This document shows positions 48,103-58,000 of a stretch of DNA of 64,000 bases, one piece after another. This stretch comes from Shewanella algae (lineage in GTDB: Bacteria > Pseudomonadota > Gammaproteobacteria > Enterobacterales > Shewanellaceae). Made by a program: the position numbers and the translations under genes. How positions within the stretch are numbered: position 1 is the first letter of the stretch; the number at the start of each line of letters is the position of its first letter. The stretch covers positions 4,369,001 through 4,433,000 of the forward strand of contig NZ_CP068230.1 in assembly GCF_009183365.2 (NCBI RefSeq). Reading direction: 5' to 3'. Below the pieces are notes generated by a model. It worked only from the letters and a program-made list of their open reading frames with translations, had not been told where the DNA came from and ran no database searches.

Positions 48103-50529
48103 TCAGAACTCTGTCTGCGCCGCCCTTGCCGTGACCCCGAAAGGCACCACATCCAGATTACCGCTCTGGCGCACCAAGCGGAAAAACTGCGGAAAGTTGA
48201 AGTGATTTTTAAGGCTCAGGACTTCGCCAAAGGCGTAATGCTGGGTAACAGTATTCACCAATTCACTGACATCCGGATTGCTGTGCACATAGTGGCTCAA
48301 GCCATTTCCTTCATCCAATACAAACACGTCCAACTCGTCTTCCCGGCTGCGCAGAAAATACTGTATCACCCCTTTCACCGCATAATTTTGGATAACCTCA
48401 GGCACCTTGACCCAAGGGTCGTCGGCAAGCTCGGGTCTTGGCAAACTCTGTAACTCGCCCCTGGCCAACTGACGATAGAGGGACTTCACATCGCTGAGAT
48501 CCCGGTAACTCATGCCCTTGGCATCGAAAAACAGGCCATATTTCTTTTCACCAAGTTGCAGTGGCTGCACCAGGGTCTTTGACGGACAGGCATCTTTTAT
48601 CAGTCGGTGCACCTGCTTGAGAATATCCACGACAGTTTGTTCCAGCTGGGACTGCAGCTTTTGCGAAGCACTGACGACATCGAAGGCCACCTGTTGTGGC
48701 GCCCTTCTCATACCTGGAGTGGCAAAGGCAATGGCCTCCAATAGCGCCTGCTCACCGACAAAGCTGTGACAATGCCATTCCCCCCAGGAGTTGAGGCTCA
48801 TCAGTTGCACCGACCCCAGTAAACTGGCTGCCGGTTTTCCTGTCGCCAGCAGGTTGCTGCCCATGAGTTCCAGCATCAAGGTCTGGCCCTGCCAATGCTC
48901 GCTGGGGTCCTGCTCCAGATTGAGAATCCACACCAACTTGCGATAGTGCCAAGGCTGGCACAGATCCAGTTTCGACACCCGCCACTTCTTGTCTTCGGTA
49001 TAAGGCAGTAGCCGTTCGGCCACCTGGTTAAGACGCCGGCACCTTAGACGACCCGCGCCGTATTCAAACCAGCGGCTATTGACAGTGGCCACCCCATTGA
49101 GACAAGCCCAAATCATCAAAGAGGCGGCATTATCTGCCTGATAGATGGCCACTTCGCCCATAAACTGCCGCGGCTCCGGTGACAGACGATAGAGATGACA
49201 ACGACCATCCTGCTCGCTGCGGACTATAGTCAGATTCGGCTCTGCCAGCGACTGACTCCAAAGCCGGTTGAGCCGCAGTATCTGCTGCTTGTCCTCACTG
49301 AAATAGGTGTGCAGCTTACGGGTCAGCAGCCCCAAATCTTCCACTTTAAAGTACTCGCTCAGCCTGTGGGTCGAAGCGAAATGCAGCAGGGTCTGGTAGC
49401 TGGCCAACATCAACTCGTTGAGCTGGGCGTTGAACCACTGCAACTGGCCACTGTGCCAGTGTTCACAATCATCCAGGGTGGTCAGCAGGCTCTGGGGCCA
49501 TTCCCACTGTTCAACCAACTGCTTGAGCTTGTGGTAGCGCCAATCGTGACACTGCTCGACATCACTGAGCCTGATACCACATTTGAGGTAAAAGCAGCGG
49601 CGCACTATCTCCAGCCGACGCTCGTCTCCCACTTTAAGCAGATAAGATTCGATATATTGATACAGGAGCAGATAGGCATCGTTGGCGTTGGAAAAGTCAC
49701 CGGCCAGAGTTCTCAACCACACCCATTCGCTGACCAGATTGGTTTGTGGATAATTACTGGCATAGGCTTCCAGCAGCAGCACCTTGAGCAGGGCCTTGTG
49801 CGGCTTGTCCAGACCTTTATAGAGCTGCCATAAAGAGGCACCAAAATACTCATTGGCCGGCAGTTGGTGCACATCACCAAGGAACAGAAAGTCATTACAG
49901 GGTTGGGCATTGGGCCACCAGGCGACTGTCTTGCCGGCCAGGCGGATATGGCTGCGATAGAACTCTTCCAACAGCAACCAATGCTGGGCGCTGCCGCTGT
50001 GTTCATGCCCCAATAGCTCCCATTCGGCGTCCTGATAGCAAGTGTCATCACGGCAAAACTGCCGCGGGTGTACCAGATAAAAGTTCACCTCGAATTGAAA
50101 GCCGGCAAACCAGCGGGTGAGTTTTAGGCTCTTCTCCCGCAGCAGTTCCACTTCCTCCTGGGTTAGCCCGGCGTCATAGACCAACCAGACATCTACATCA
50201 CTCTTGGGGTTCTGGCCAAAACTGGCGGTGCTGCCCATTACGTAAACCCCTTCCAGTACAGGACTGGCATGCTGTGAGTCTTCGAGCAGTGGCAACTTGA
50301 GAGTAGCGAGCGATTCTTTGAGCTCGACTGAGTGTTGGAACCCCTTGATACCGCAGGGCGTCATGGGGCCGTTGTATCCGGGCAAGCGGTTGTGATGCTG
50401 ATGCAACAACAGAGGGATCAGGTTAAACAGATGCCTTTGCAGTGGGGAAAACAGCGCCTGAGCACGGGCCAAACGCACTCGATTGAGGCGCTCGGCGTAT
50501 TCGGCGTATTGTCGCTGACGCTCGATCAT
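48103..50529 (-). CDS. cyaA: Class I adenylate cyclase
   Basis: 808 residues (E. coli 848). The catalytic nucleotidyltransferase motif GSTASFGQNPKSDVDVWLVY places the metal-binding aspartates at Asp111 and Asp113, close to the E. coli numbering. The N-terminus LNRVRLARAQALFSPLQRHL and the region IPLLLHQHHNRLPGY are typical. The C-terminal regulatory half (about 540-808) is present but somewhat shorter than in E. coli. It makes cAMP, the ligand of CRP. A CRP-like site lies in the 199-nt gap to hemC, about 68 nt upstream of the start, consistent with autoregulation known for cyaA in E. coli. Confidence 0.96.
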   Translation of the reverse strand: MIERQRQYAEYAERLNRVRLARAQALFSPLQRHLFNLIPLLLHQHHNRLPGYNGPMTPCGIKGFQHSVELKESLATLKLPLLEDSQHASPVLEGVYVMGSTASFGQNPKSDVDVWLVYDAGLTQEEVELLREKSLKLTRWFAGFQFEVNFYLVHPRQFCRDDTCYQDAEWELLGHEHSGSAQHWLLLEEFYRSHIRLAGKTVAWWPNAQPCNDFLFLGDVHQLPANEYFGASLWQLYKGLDKPHKALLKVLLLEAYASNYPQTNLVSEWVWLRTLAGDFSNANDAYLLLYQYIESYLLKVGDERRLEIVRRCFYLKCGIRLSDVEQCHDWRYHKLKQLVEQWEWPQSLLTTLDDCEHWHSGQLQWFNAQLNELMLASYQTLLHFASTHRLSEYFKVEDLGLLTRKLHTYFSEDKQQILRLNRLWSQSLAEPNLTIVRSEQDGRCHLYRLSPEPRQFMGEVAIYQADNAASLMIWACLNGVATVNSRWFEYGAGRLRCRRLNQVAERLLPYTEDKKWRVSKLDLCQPWHYRKLVWILNLEQDPSEHWQGQTLMLELMGSNLLATGKPAASLLGSVQLMSLNSWGEWHCHSFVGEQALLEAIAFATPGMRRAPQQVAFDVVSASQKLQSQLEQTVVDILKQVHRLIKDACPSKTLVQPLQLGEKKYGLFFDAKGMSYRDLSDVKSLYRQLARGELQSLPRPELADDPWVKVPEVIQNYAVKGVIQYFLRSREDELDVFVLDEGNGLSHYVHSNPDVSELVNTVTQHYAFGEVLSLKNHFNFPQFFRLVRQSGNLDVVPFGVTARAAQTEF

Positions 50530-50596
50530 CCGAATTTCACTATCCCTGAACCAGTTAGATGATCATGCTAACACTTTTAAGGTAGCAGGCAAGTAA

Positions 50597-50612
50597 TGAG
50601 ATCAAGATCACA
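50597..50612. promoter_or_regulatory. CRP-like operator between cyaA and hemC
   Basis: TGAGA-N6-TCACA matches the CRP consensus at 9 of 10 key positions. It lies in the cyaA-hemC divergent promoter region, where E. coli cyaA also carries a CRP site that represses transcription. Confidence 0.62.
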
Positions 50613-50728
50613 CTATTTGGCGAAAATTTAACGTGCCCACTTCAAAGATTGAGCAGCGTTCGGTGCCATTCTCCAATGGGCAATGTTAGCATTGGCGCAT
50701 TTAACGTACTCTCACGGAAAAGATTGGC

Positions 50729-51658
50729 ATGTCAGAAAATCGCATTCGCATAGCAACACGTAAAAGCCCTCTCGCCATGTGGCAGGCAGAATTTGTCAAA
50801 GCCGAGCTGGAACGCATTCACCCCGGGCTGACAGTAGAACTGCTGCCAATGAGCACCAAGGGTGATGTCATCCTGGATACTCCTCTGGCCAAAGTGGGCG
50901 GCAAGGGGCTGTTCGTTAAAGAGCTGGAAGTCGCCATGCTGGAAGACCAGGCGGATATCGCTGTGCATTCCATGAAAGATGTGCCGGTTGAGTTTCCCGA
51001 AGGGCTGGGGCTAGAAGTGATCTGCGAACGTGAAGATCCCCGTGATGCCTTCGTTTCCAACAGCTACAAGAGTATAGATGAACTGCCTCAAGGCGCGGTT
51101 GTGGGTACTTCAAGCCTGCGTCGTCAGTGTCAGCTCAGAGCCCGTCGCCCGGATCTTATCATCAAAGATCTGCGCGGCAACGTGGGAACCCGTCTGGGTA
51201 AACTGGATGCCGGTGAATATGATGCCATCATTCTGGCTGCTGCCGGGCTTATCCGCTTGAAATTATCAGAGCGTATCGCCAGCTTTATCAGCGCCGAAGA
51301 ATCATTGCCGGCCAACGGCCAGGGTGCTGTGGGCATCGAATGTCGCACCGACGATGAGCGGGTAAAAGCCTTGTTGGCACCGCTTGAGCATAAAGAAACC
51401 CGCTATCGCGTACTGGCAGAACGGGCAATGAACACACGTTTGGAAGGGGGTTGCCAGGTACCCATTGGTGCCTATGCCGAAATCCAGGGCGAACAACTGA
51501 GCCTCAGAGGCTTGGTAGGTAATCCGGATGGCTCCGAGGTGATCACAGGTCAAGTCAGCGGTCACCAAGACGAGGCCGTAGCCCTGGGTAACGCCCTGGC
51601 AGAAGAACTGCTGAGCAAAGGCGCCAAAACCATATTGGATGCCGTTTACGGCAAATAA
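50729..51658 (+). CDS. hemC: Porphobilinogen deaminase (hydroxymethylbilane synthase)
   Basis: 309 residues (E. coli 313). It begins MSENRIRIATRKSPLAMWQA and has the substrate loop KVGGKGLFVKELEVAMLEDQ, HSMKDVPVEFP with the catalytic aspartate, and the dipyrromethane cofactor cysteine Cys242 in LEGGCQVPIGAYAE, the same number as in E. coli. It assembles four porphobilinogens into hydroxymethylbilane in haem synthesis. It is first of hemC-hemD-hemX-hemY and divergent from cyaA, as in E. coli. Confidence 0.97.
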   Translation: MSENRIRIATRKSPLAMWQAEFVKAELERIHPGLTVELLPMSTKGDVILDTPLAKVGGKGLFVKELEVAMLEDQADIAVHSMKDVPVEFPEGLGLEVICEREDPRDAFVSNSYKSIDELPQGAVVGTSSLRRQCQLRARRPDLIIKDLRGNVGTRLGKLDAGEYDAIILAAAGLIRLKLSERIASFISAEESLPANGQGAVGIECRTDDERVKALLAPLEHKETRYRVLAERAMNTRLEGGCQVPIGAYAEIQGEQLSLRGLVGNPDGSEVITGQVSGHQDEAVALGNALAEELLSKGAKTILDAVYGK

Positions 51659-51670
51659 CAAGGCGGCACC

Positions 51671-52399
51671 ATGAGAGTGTTGTTGACGCGCCCCGAGGGG
51701 CGCAATCACGCCATGGAACAGGCGCTGACAGAAAGGGGCATACCTTTTATGGTAACCCCTCTCTTGGCTGTTGAGGCCATGGAGGATAAAGGTATCTCTC
51801 CTGCCGAGGTCCTTGATGCCGACATCATTGTGTTTGTCAGCACCAATGCGGTGCATTTCGGTACTCAGGCTCTCAATGCTCCCTGGCCGTCACACATTCA
51901 ATATTTTGCCGTCGGCGAAGCCACTTTCGAGGCCTTTGCACAGTATGACATTCAGGGTCATAAAGCGCCGGATGACAATCAACAGACCGAAGGCCTGTTA
52001 ACCCTGCCGGGTTTGCAACCCGAAGCGGTAAAACACAAGAAAGTGGTCATTATTCGCGGCAACGGTGGCCGGGAAGTACTGGGACAAACACTCCAGCAAT
52101 ATGGGGCGTCGGTTCAATTCTGGGAAGTCTACCGCCGCACTTGTCCTGCCTATGATGCAGTACAACTGGTCAAGGAATGGCAAGACTTTGGAATAGATAC
52201 CATAGTACTCAGCAGCGCCGAGAGCCTGATGAACCTTATCCGACTGCTGCCAAAAGAGTATTTTGCTTGGCTGCAAGCATGTCATATTATAGTTCCCAGT
52301 ATTCGGGTGGTAGATAAGGCCGTGGTCGCCGGATTAACTCAAGTGACCGATGCCACGGCAGCCAACAGTAAAGCCGTACTCAAGGCATTGAGGCTCTAG
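51671..52399 (+). CDS. hemD: Uroporphyrinogen-III synthase
   Basis: 242 residues (E. coli 246), 12 nt after hemC. The sequence is poorly conserved, as expected for this family, but the two-lobed pattern is visible: MRVLLTRPEGRNHAMEQALT at the start, IIVFVSTNAVHFGTQAL, FAVGEATFEAFAQYDI, and in the second lobe VVIIRGNGGREVLGQTLQ and IDTIVLSSAESLMNLIRLLP. It cyclises hydroxymethylbilane to uroporphyrinogen III. Position in hemCDXY makes the assignment secure. Confidence 0.95.
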   Translation: MRVLLTRPEGRNHAMEQALTERGIPFMVTPLLAVEAMEDKGISPAEVLDADIIVFVSTNAVHFGTQALNAPWPSHIQYFAVGEATFEAFAQYDIQGHKAPDDNQQTEGLLTLPGLQPEAVKHKKVVIIRGNGGREVLGQTLQQYGASVQFWEVYRRTCPAYDAVQLVKEWQDFGIDTIVLSSAESLMNLIRLLPKEYFAWLQACHIIVPSIRVVDKAVVAGLTQVTDATAANSKAVLKALRL

Positions 52400-52451
52400 T
52401 TTTCCCCCCTCCCGATTTCCAGCCCTATTGTCGCGTTAAAGGACTGCATTA

Positions 52452-53561
52452 ATGGATAACAGTAAGCCAGAAGTCGGGAGCGATACCCCCGCACTGCCTA
52501 CCCAACCCTTGGGTACCACAGAGCAAGAAACCCCAGCGGCGACAGCCAAGCGCAGCTCATGGCCCCTGAGACTGACGCTGCTATTGAGCCTATTGCTGGC
52601 ACTGCTGGCCTGCGCCATAGGTGCTTATCTCTTTTGGCAACTGCAGCAACAGCAAGCCGCCAATGCGCAACTGGCAACCACTCTAGAACAAGTCAAACAA
52701 GCTCCAGAGGCCAGATTGCAGGCACTGGAGCAGCAACTGAGAAGCGACCGGCAGCAAAATCAACAGCAGCAAGGTGCCATAGAACAACTGAGCGATGCCC
52801 AGCAGCAGATGCAAACCCGTATCGCCACTCTGGCACAGCGTAACCCCAACCATTGGATGGCGGCAGAAGCCGAATATCTGGTGCGGATGGCGGGACGTAA
52901 ACTGTGGTTGGAGAAAGATCCGCAAACGGCAACCGGCCTGTTACAGGCTGCCGATGAGCGAATTGCTGCCATGCAGGAGCCTTCACTCATGCCTCTGCGT
53001 CGTGCCCTCGCCAACGATATGGCGGCGGTCAGCGCCATCAAGAATACCGATATCGCAGGTACAGTGTTCACCCTCGATGGTATTATCACCAAGTTGGACA
53101 AGTTGCCACTCAATCGTGTCGGCAGCCAGCAAATGGAGCAGGAAGCAGAAAACAAGATGTCTGACTCCATAGGTGATTGGCAGAGCAACCTGTCCAAGAC
53201 CTGGAGCGCACTGAAGGAAGATTTCTTCACTATTCGCAAGATAAGCTCGGATATCACTCCGCTGCTGTCTCCCCAGCAGGAATGGTATTTATTCGAGAAT
53301 ATCCGCAATAAGCTGCTGCAGTCGCAACTGGCCCTCTATCAATATGATGAGCTCAACTACCGCCAGTCATTGGCCATGGCCCGCAAGTGGATCCAGCAAT
53401 ATTTCGATCTCGACGATCCACGCACTGAAGAGGTGCTGACTGCAATCAATGCTTTGTCCAGTCTGCAACTGGATCCTATCAATCTGACAAAATTTGAATC
53501 CAGCGCTCAACTCAAACAGTTGGTCACCTATGGCGAACTCATGCCGGGGGCTGAACTATGA
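52452..53561 (+). CDS. hemX: HemX-like membrane protein
   Basis: 369 residues. A Pro/Thr-rich N-terminus (about 35 residues) is followed by a single membrane helix (LRLTLLLSLLLALLACAIGA), a Gln/Ala-rich coiled coil (residues about 60-130) and a conserved C-terminal domain beginning NPNHWMAAEAEYLVRMAGRK. HemX is often labelled uroporphyrinogen-III methyltransferase, but no SAM-binding or SUMT motif is visible here, so that name is not supported. It is probably a bitopic inner-membrane protein of unknown role. It overlaps hemY by 4 nt. Confidence 0.9.
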   Translation: MDNSKPEVGSDTPALPTQPLGTTEQETPAATAKRSSWPLRLTLLLSLLLALLACAIGAYLFWQLQQQQAANAQLATTLEQVKQAPEARLQALEQQLRSDRQQNQQQQGAIEQLSDAQQQMQTRIATLAQRNPNHWMAAEAEYLVRMAGRKLWLEKDPQTATGLLQAADERIAAMQEPSLMPLRRALANDMAAVSAIKNTDIAGTVFTLDGIITKLDKLPLNRVGSQQMEQEAENKMSDSIGDWQSNLSKTWSALKEDFFTIRKISSDITPLLSPQQEWYLFENIRNKLLQSQLALYQYDELNYRQSLAMARKWIQQYFDLDDPRTEEVLTAINALSSLQLDPINLTKFESSAQLKQLVTYGELMPGAEL

Positions 53562-54727
53562 TAAGAGTACTCATCTATCTGGTGATTATTCTGGCTGGTG
53601 CCTGTCTGAGTCCACTTTTTGCCGGCAAAACAGGCTATGTCTATATCGCCTTTCTGGACTGGCAGCTGGAAACCAATCTGCTGTTTGCCGTTATGGCACT
53701 CATCATCTTCTTTGCTCTACTGCAGTTGCTGGAATGGCTACTGGTCACTGTGCTGAATTTGGTATTAAGCAGTCGTTACCTGCCGCGGCGCTGGCGCCGC
53801 AATGCCGCCCGCAAGTACACGCTCACCGGCGCACTGGCGTTGGCAGAAGAGGATTGGCCAGCGGCCGAAAAAGCGATGCAAAAAGGCGCCGAAGCCGGTG
53901 AACTGCCGGCTCTCAATTATCTGGCTGCCGCCAGAGCGGCCCAAAGACAGTTCAAGAATGAAGAGCGGGACGACTACCTGAATAAGGCCGCCCAGTTGCC
54001 ACTGGCGACCCAGGCGGTAACCACCACCAGAGTGCGCTACTACATGCAGCAAGGCGAGCTGGAAAAGGCCCGCGAGCAGCTGGACAAACTGCAACCCAGC
54101 AGCAAGAGCAAGGCTCCGGTACTGCAACTGGCACTGGAGCTTTACCAGAGCCAGCTTGACTGGCAGGCTCTGAAACTGTTACTGCCGGCGCTGCGCAAAA
54201 AGCAGATCCTGGATAATGAGGAATACGAGCTCCTGAACCAGAGGGTAAATAATGCTTTGCTGGCCCAGGCAGCCCTTCGCAGCGAGCAGGAACTGGAAAA
54301 GTGTTGGCACTGGCTTAGCCGCCAGGAACGCAGCCAACAAGCCAATATGGCACAATATGCCTTGGGGCTTGCCAGCTTCAACCGCCGTGACGAAGCCCTG
54401 AAACTACTGAACAAGGCGCTAAAGAAGGAACCTTGCGCCTCTGTACTTGAAGTTTTGCCGAAGGTTTTTGAAGCCCAGGACAGTGAAACCCTGAAACTGC
54501 TGAAGAACTTGGAACCCAAGCTAGAGAACCATGCCGACTACCAACACTGCATGGCCCAAATTCATGAACTCTGCCGTGAATTCAGTCTGGCCCGAGCCGC
54601 ATGGGAACGCTTGTGTCACTTACTGCCCCGCAAGGAATACTGGCTGGCCTTGGCCAGACTTCAAGAGCAGTTGGCCGATCATCAAGGGGCTTTCAATAGC
54701 TACAAGCAAGCCGCCAAGAGCGACTAA
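53558..54727 (+). CDS. hemY: HemY-like TPR membrane protein
   Basis: 389 residues with two N-terminal membrane helices (VLIYLVIILAGACLSPLFAG and LLFAVMALIIFFALLQLLEW) followed by HemY_N and TPR-type helices (ALALAEEDWPAAEKAMQKGA, ALGLASFNRRDEALKLLNKA). It is the last gene of hemCDXY. The enterobacterial HemY is not a protoporphyrinogen oxidase (that name belongs to the unrelated Bacillus protein); its function is unclear. A terminator with a perfect 16-bp stem lies 16 nt downstream. Confidence 0.93.
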   Translation: MIRVLIYLVIILAGACLSPLFAGKTGYVYIAFLDWQLETNLLFAVMALIIFFALLQLLEWLLVTVLNLVLSSRYLPRRWRRNAARKYTLTGALALAEEDWPAAEKAMQKGAEAGELPALNYLAAARAAQRQFKNEERDDYLNKAAQLPLATQAVTTTRVRYYMQQGELEKAREQLDKLQPSSKSKAPVLQLALELYQSQLDWQALKLLLPALRKKQILDNEEYELLNQRVNNALLAQAALRSEQELEKCWHWLSRQERSQQANMAQYALGLASFNRRDEALKLLNKALKKEPCASVLEVLPKVFEAQDSETLKLLKNLEPKLENHADYQHCMAQIHELCREFSLARAAWERLCHLLPRKEYWLALARLQEQLADHQGAFNSYKQAAKSD

Positions 54728-54743
54728 TCGCTAGACCTTTTCG

Positions 54744-54780
54744 TAATAAAAAAGCCACTTATTTAGTGGCTTTTTTATTA
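54744..54780. terminator. Strong bidirectional-type terminator after hemCDXY
   Basis: TAATAAAAAAGCCACT (54744-54759) pairs perfectly over 16 bp with AGTGGCTTTTTTATTA (54765-54780) around a TATTT loop. The A- and T-tracts are part of the stem, the classic intrinsic terminator design. Confidence 0.92.
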
Positions 54781-54883
54781 GCCATCACAAGATTATCTGC
54801 ACGCATACCGTAACCGCATGAATGCGAGATAGATTCTCCAAAGCGGACAAATTGTCTCTTAACAACCTCCTAACCGCGATCAA

Positions 54884-54899
54884 TGTCACATATTTGACA
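54884..54899. promoter_or_regulatory. Perfect TGTCA-N6-TGACA inverted repeat upstream of the adhesin
   Basis: TGTCA (54884-54888) and TGACA (54895-54899) are perfect inverted arms with a 6-bp spacer, 103 nt before the adhesin start, in an AT-rich gap (54781-55002) with no gene. This is the geometry of a dimeric regulator site; it differs from the CRP consensus at the fourth base of each arm. The regulator is unknown. Confidence 0.4.
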
Positions 54900-55002
54900 G
54901 CCTCAGTTTCAACCTCAGACTTAATAATTAATACCTTTAGCTGACGCTCGTGGGCACAGAGTGACCTTGCCGTCAGTATTTGCGTGCAAAGGAGTATGAG
55001 TT

Positions 55003-58000
55003 ATGGGCGTCGCAATCAGTAAGCAAGACGCGGTTGTCACCAATTTGGTTGGACAACTCAAGGCCAAGGACGAAAATGGCAATATCCGCGATTTGAGTAT
55101 CGGGGATCTCATCCGCAATGGTGAAGAGATCATCTTCACCACAAACGATACCTTCACTATCGAATATGCCGATGGTACAAGGCTGACAGAGAAAAATGCG
55201 CAGCCCAGCGCTCAACCTCAGCCGGATACAGCGGCCGCAGATGTCGCCCAATTCGCCAACAGTGGAGTCGATGCCGAGATAGCCGCACTGCAGGCTCAGA
55301 TACTTGCAGGTGACGACCCTACGGCAAATCTGCCTGCTACCGCAGCCGGGGCCGGAACAACCGGTAACCAAGGTGATTTCGGCTATGTTGCCGTAGACAG
55401 GGACGGGTCAGAGTTATTGGCCAGCGCAGGCTACGACACCAGTGGCTTTGACCAAACCGCCATTACCACTCAAGAAGAAATACTGCTTGAGGACCTTCCC
55501 CTGACAGGCCCCACGCTCAATAGCGGCGCAGCCACACTCTCAGATGCCAACCTGCCAACAGGGACCACTCCATCACCCGCCGCCTTGACCCAAACCGGTA
55601 ACTTGAGCTTTAGTGCCGCGGCTGGCGTGGCAAGCTTGACCCTGGATGGGGTTGCCATTGTCTCAGGCGGAGTTTTTAATGGCCCTGTCAGTATCAATAC
55701 CGAATACGGCGTGCTCACCATCAACGCCATTGACCTGATAAACGGCAATATCAGCTACAGCTTTACCCTCAATTCCGCGGTTGACCACAGTTCAAGTGAT
55801 GACTTCTCCCAGGCTTTCAACCTGATATTGACCGATCTAGAAGGAAACAGTGTCGGTAATACCCTTACCATCTCGGTACTGGATGACGCTCCAAGCGGCC
55901 AGGATGACGTAAACAGTGTAGATGAAGACTCGCTACTGGCCATTAGTGGCAATCTGCTCGACAACGATGTTCAGGGCGGCGATACCGCACAGGTAACAGC
56001 CGCTGGCAGTGGCGGCAACCTTGATAATGCCGTATCCAATCAAAGCCAGGTTTCAGGCAGCTACGGCCTGCTGACCCTCAATGCCGATGGCAGTTACAAC
56101 TATCAAATCAATTCTGCAGCACAAGCGGTTCAGGCGCTCGCTCAGGGAGAATCCCTGACGGAAGTCTTCTCCTATCTGCTGACCGATGCCGATGGTGATA
56201 CCAGCGTCCAGACCTTGACTATCACTATCACTGGCACCAACGATGTGCCTGTGATCAGCACGCCTCAGCCGGGTGAGGCCGATGGCGCTGTGCGAGAAGC
56301 CGGCCAGTTCGATGACGGCAGCATAGACCCAGGTACCCCGGGTGTCAGTGGCCAACTCAGCGCCAGCGATGTGGATAATGGTGCCGTGCTTATTTGGTCC
56401 GGTAGTGCCGACAGCCCACTTGGCAGCTTCAGTGTTGATGCCGCCACTGGCGCCTGGAATTATCAGCTCGATAACGCTGCAGCCGACGGCCTGCTGGAAG
56501 GCGAAATTCGCACCGAAACCTTCTCTGTTACTGTAACGGATGAGCTTGGCGCCAGTGCCGAGCAACTGGTCACTATTACCATCATAGGTACCAATGACGC
56601 CCCCATTCTCAGCGCCGATAGCAGCGGCAGCATTACTGAAGATGTTGATGTTATCAATGGTATTCTCAGCGACAGCGGCAGCTTAAGCTTCACCGATGTG
56701 GATATTGGTGACAGTCATGTTGTCAACAGCAGCTACAATGGCGATGTCAGCTGGAGCGGCGGCGCACTGGATCAAGCCACACAGGATGCGCTGGCTGCCG
56801 GCTTCAGTGCCGACAACTCCGGCTGGAGCTATGATATCGCCAACAGCTTGGTACAGTTTCTCGCTGTCGGTGAGACCATCACCTTGAGCTTCACGCTGAC
56901 GGTCACAGACGCCTTTGGCGCCACTGATTCACAGCTAGTCACTCTGACCATCACCGGCACCAATGATGGCCCGATAATTAACCCTCCTGGCGAGGGCGAT
57001 GCCGACGGCACTGTGCGTGAAGCCGGTCAATTTGACGATAGCAGCGTCGATCCCGGAACTCCGGGTGTCAGTGGCCAACTCAGCGCCAGCGATGTGGACA
57101 ACGGTGCAGATCTGACTTGGTCCGGTAGTGCCGACAGCCCACTTGGCAGCTTCAGTGTTGATGCCGCCACCGGCGCCTGGAATTATCAGCTCGATAACGC
57201 CGCCGTTGATGGTTTACTGGAAGGCGAGATTCGCACTGAAACCTTCACTGTCACGGTGACAGATGAGTATGGCGCCAGCGCCGAGCAACTGGTCACTATT
57301 ACCATCATAGGCACCAATGACGCACCTATTCTCAGCGCTGACGCAAGTGGTGCCTTCATTGAAGATCTTGATGTCATCAATGGTATGCTCAGTGACAGCG
57401 GCAGCCTGAGCTTCACCGATGTGGATATTGGTGACAGCCATGTTGTCAGCAGCAGCTACAATGGCGATGCGAGCTGGAGCGGCGGTGCCCTGGATCAAGC
57501 CACCCAGGATGCGCTGGCGGCCGGCTTCAGTGCCGATAACTCCGGCTGGAGCTATGATATCGCCAACAGCCTGGTGCAGTTCCTCGCCGTCGGCGAAACC
57601 ATCACCTTGAGCTTCACACTAACAGTCACCGATGCCTTTGGCGCCAGTGATTCACAACCCGTCACTTTGACCATCACCGGCACCAATGATGCACCGGTGC
57701 TGAGCATCGATATGAGCGGCGCGGTCACCGAGGATGTCGATGTCGTAGCCGGGATGCTCAGCGACAGCGGCGTCCTCAGCTTCACCGATGTCGACATCAA
57801 CGACAGCCACAGCGTCGGCAGCAGTTATAACGGCGATGTACTCTGGAGCGGCGGCGCCCTGGATCAAGCCACCCAGGATGCGCTGGCGGCAGGCTTCAGT
57901 GTCGACAACTCCGGCTGGAGCTATGACATTGCCAACAGCCTGGTGCAGTTTCTCGCCGTCGGCGAGACCATCACCCTGAGCTTTGATGTCACGGTCGATG

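Noticed and set aside
52452..54727. Calling hemX a uroporphyrinogen-III methyltransferase and hemY a protoporphyrinogen oxidase
   Set aside because: Neither shows a SAM- or FAD-binding motif. HemX is a bitopic coiled-coil protein and HemY a TPR membrane protein, so the enzymatic names were not used.
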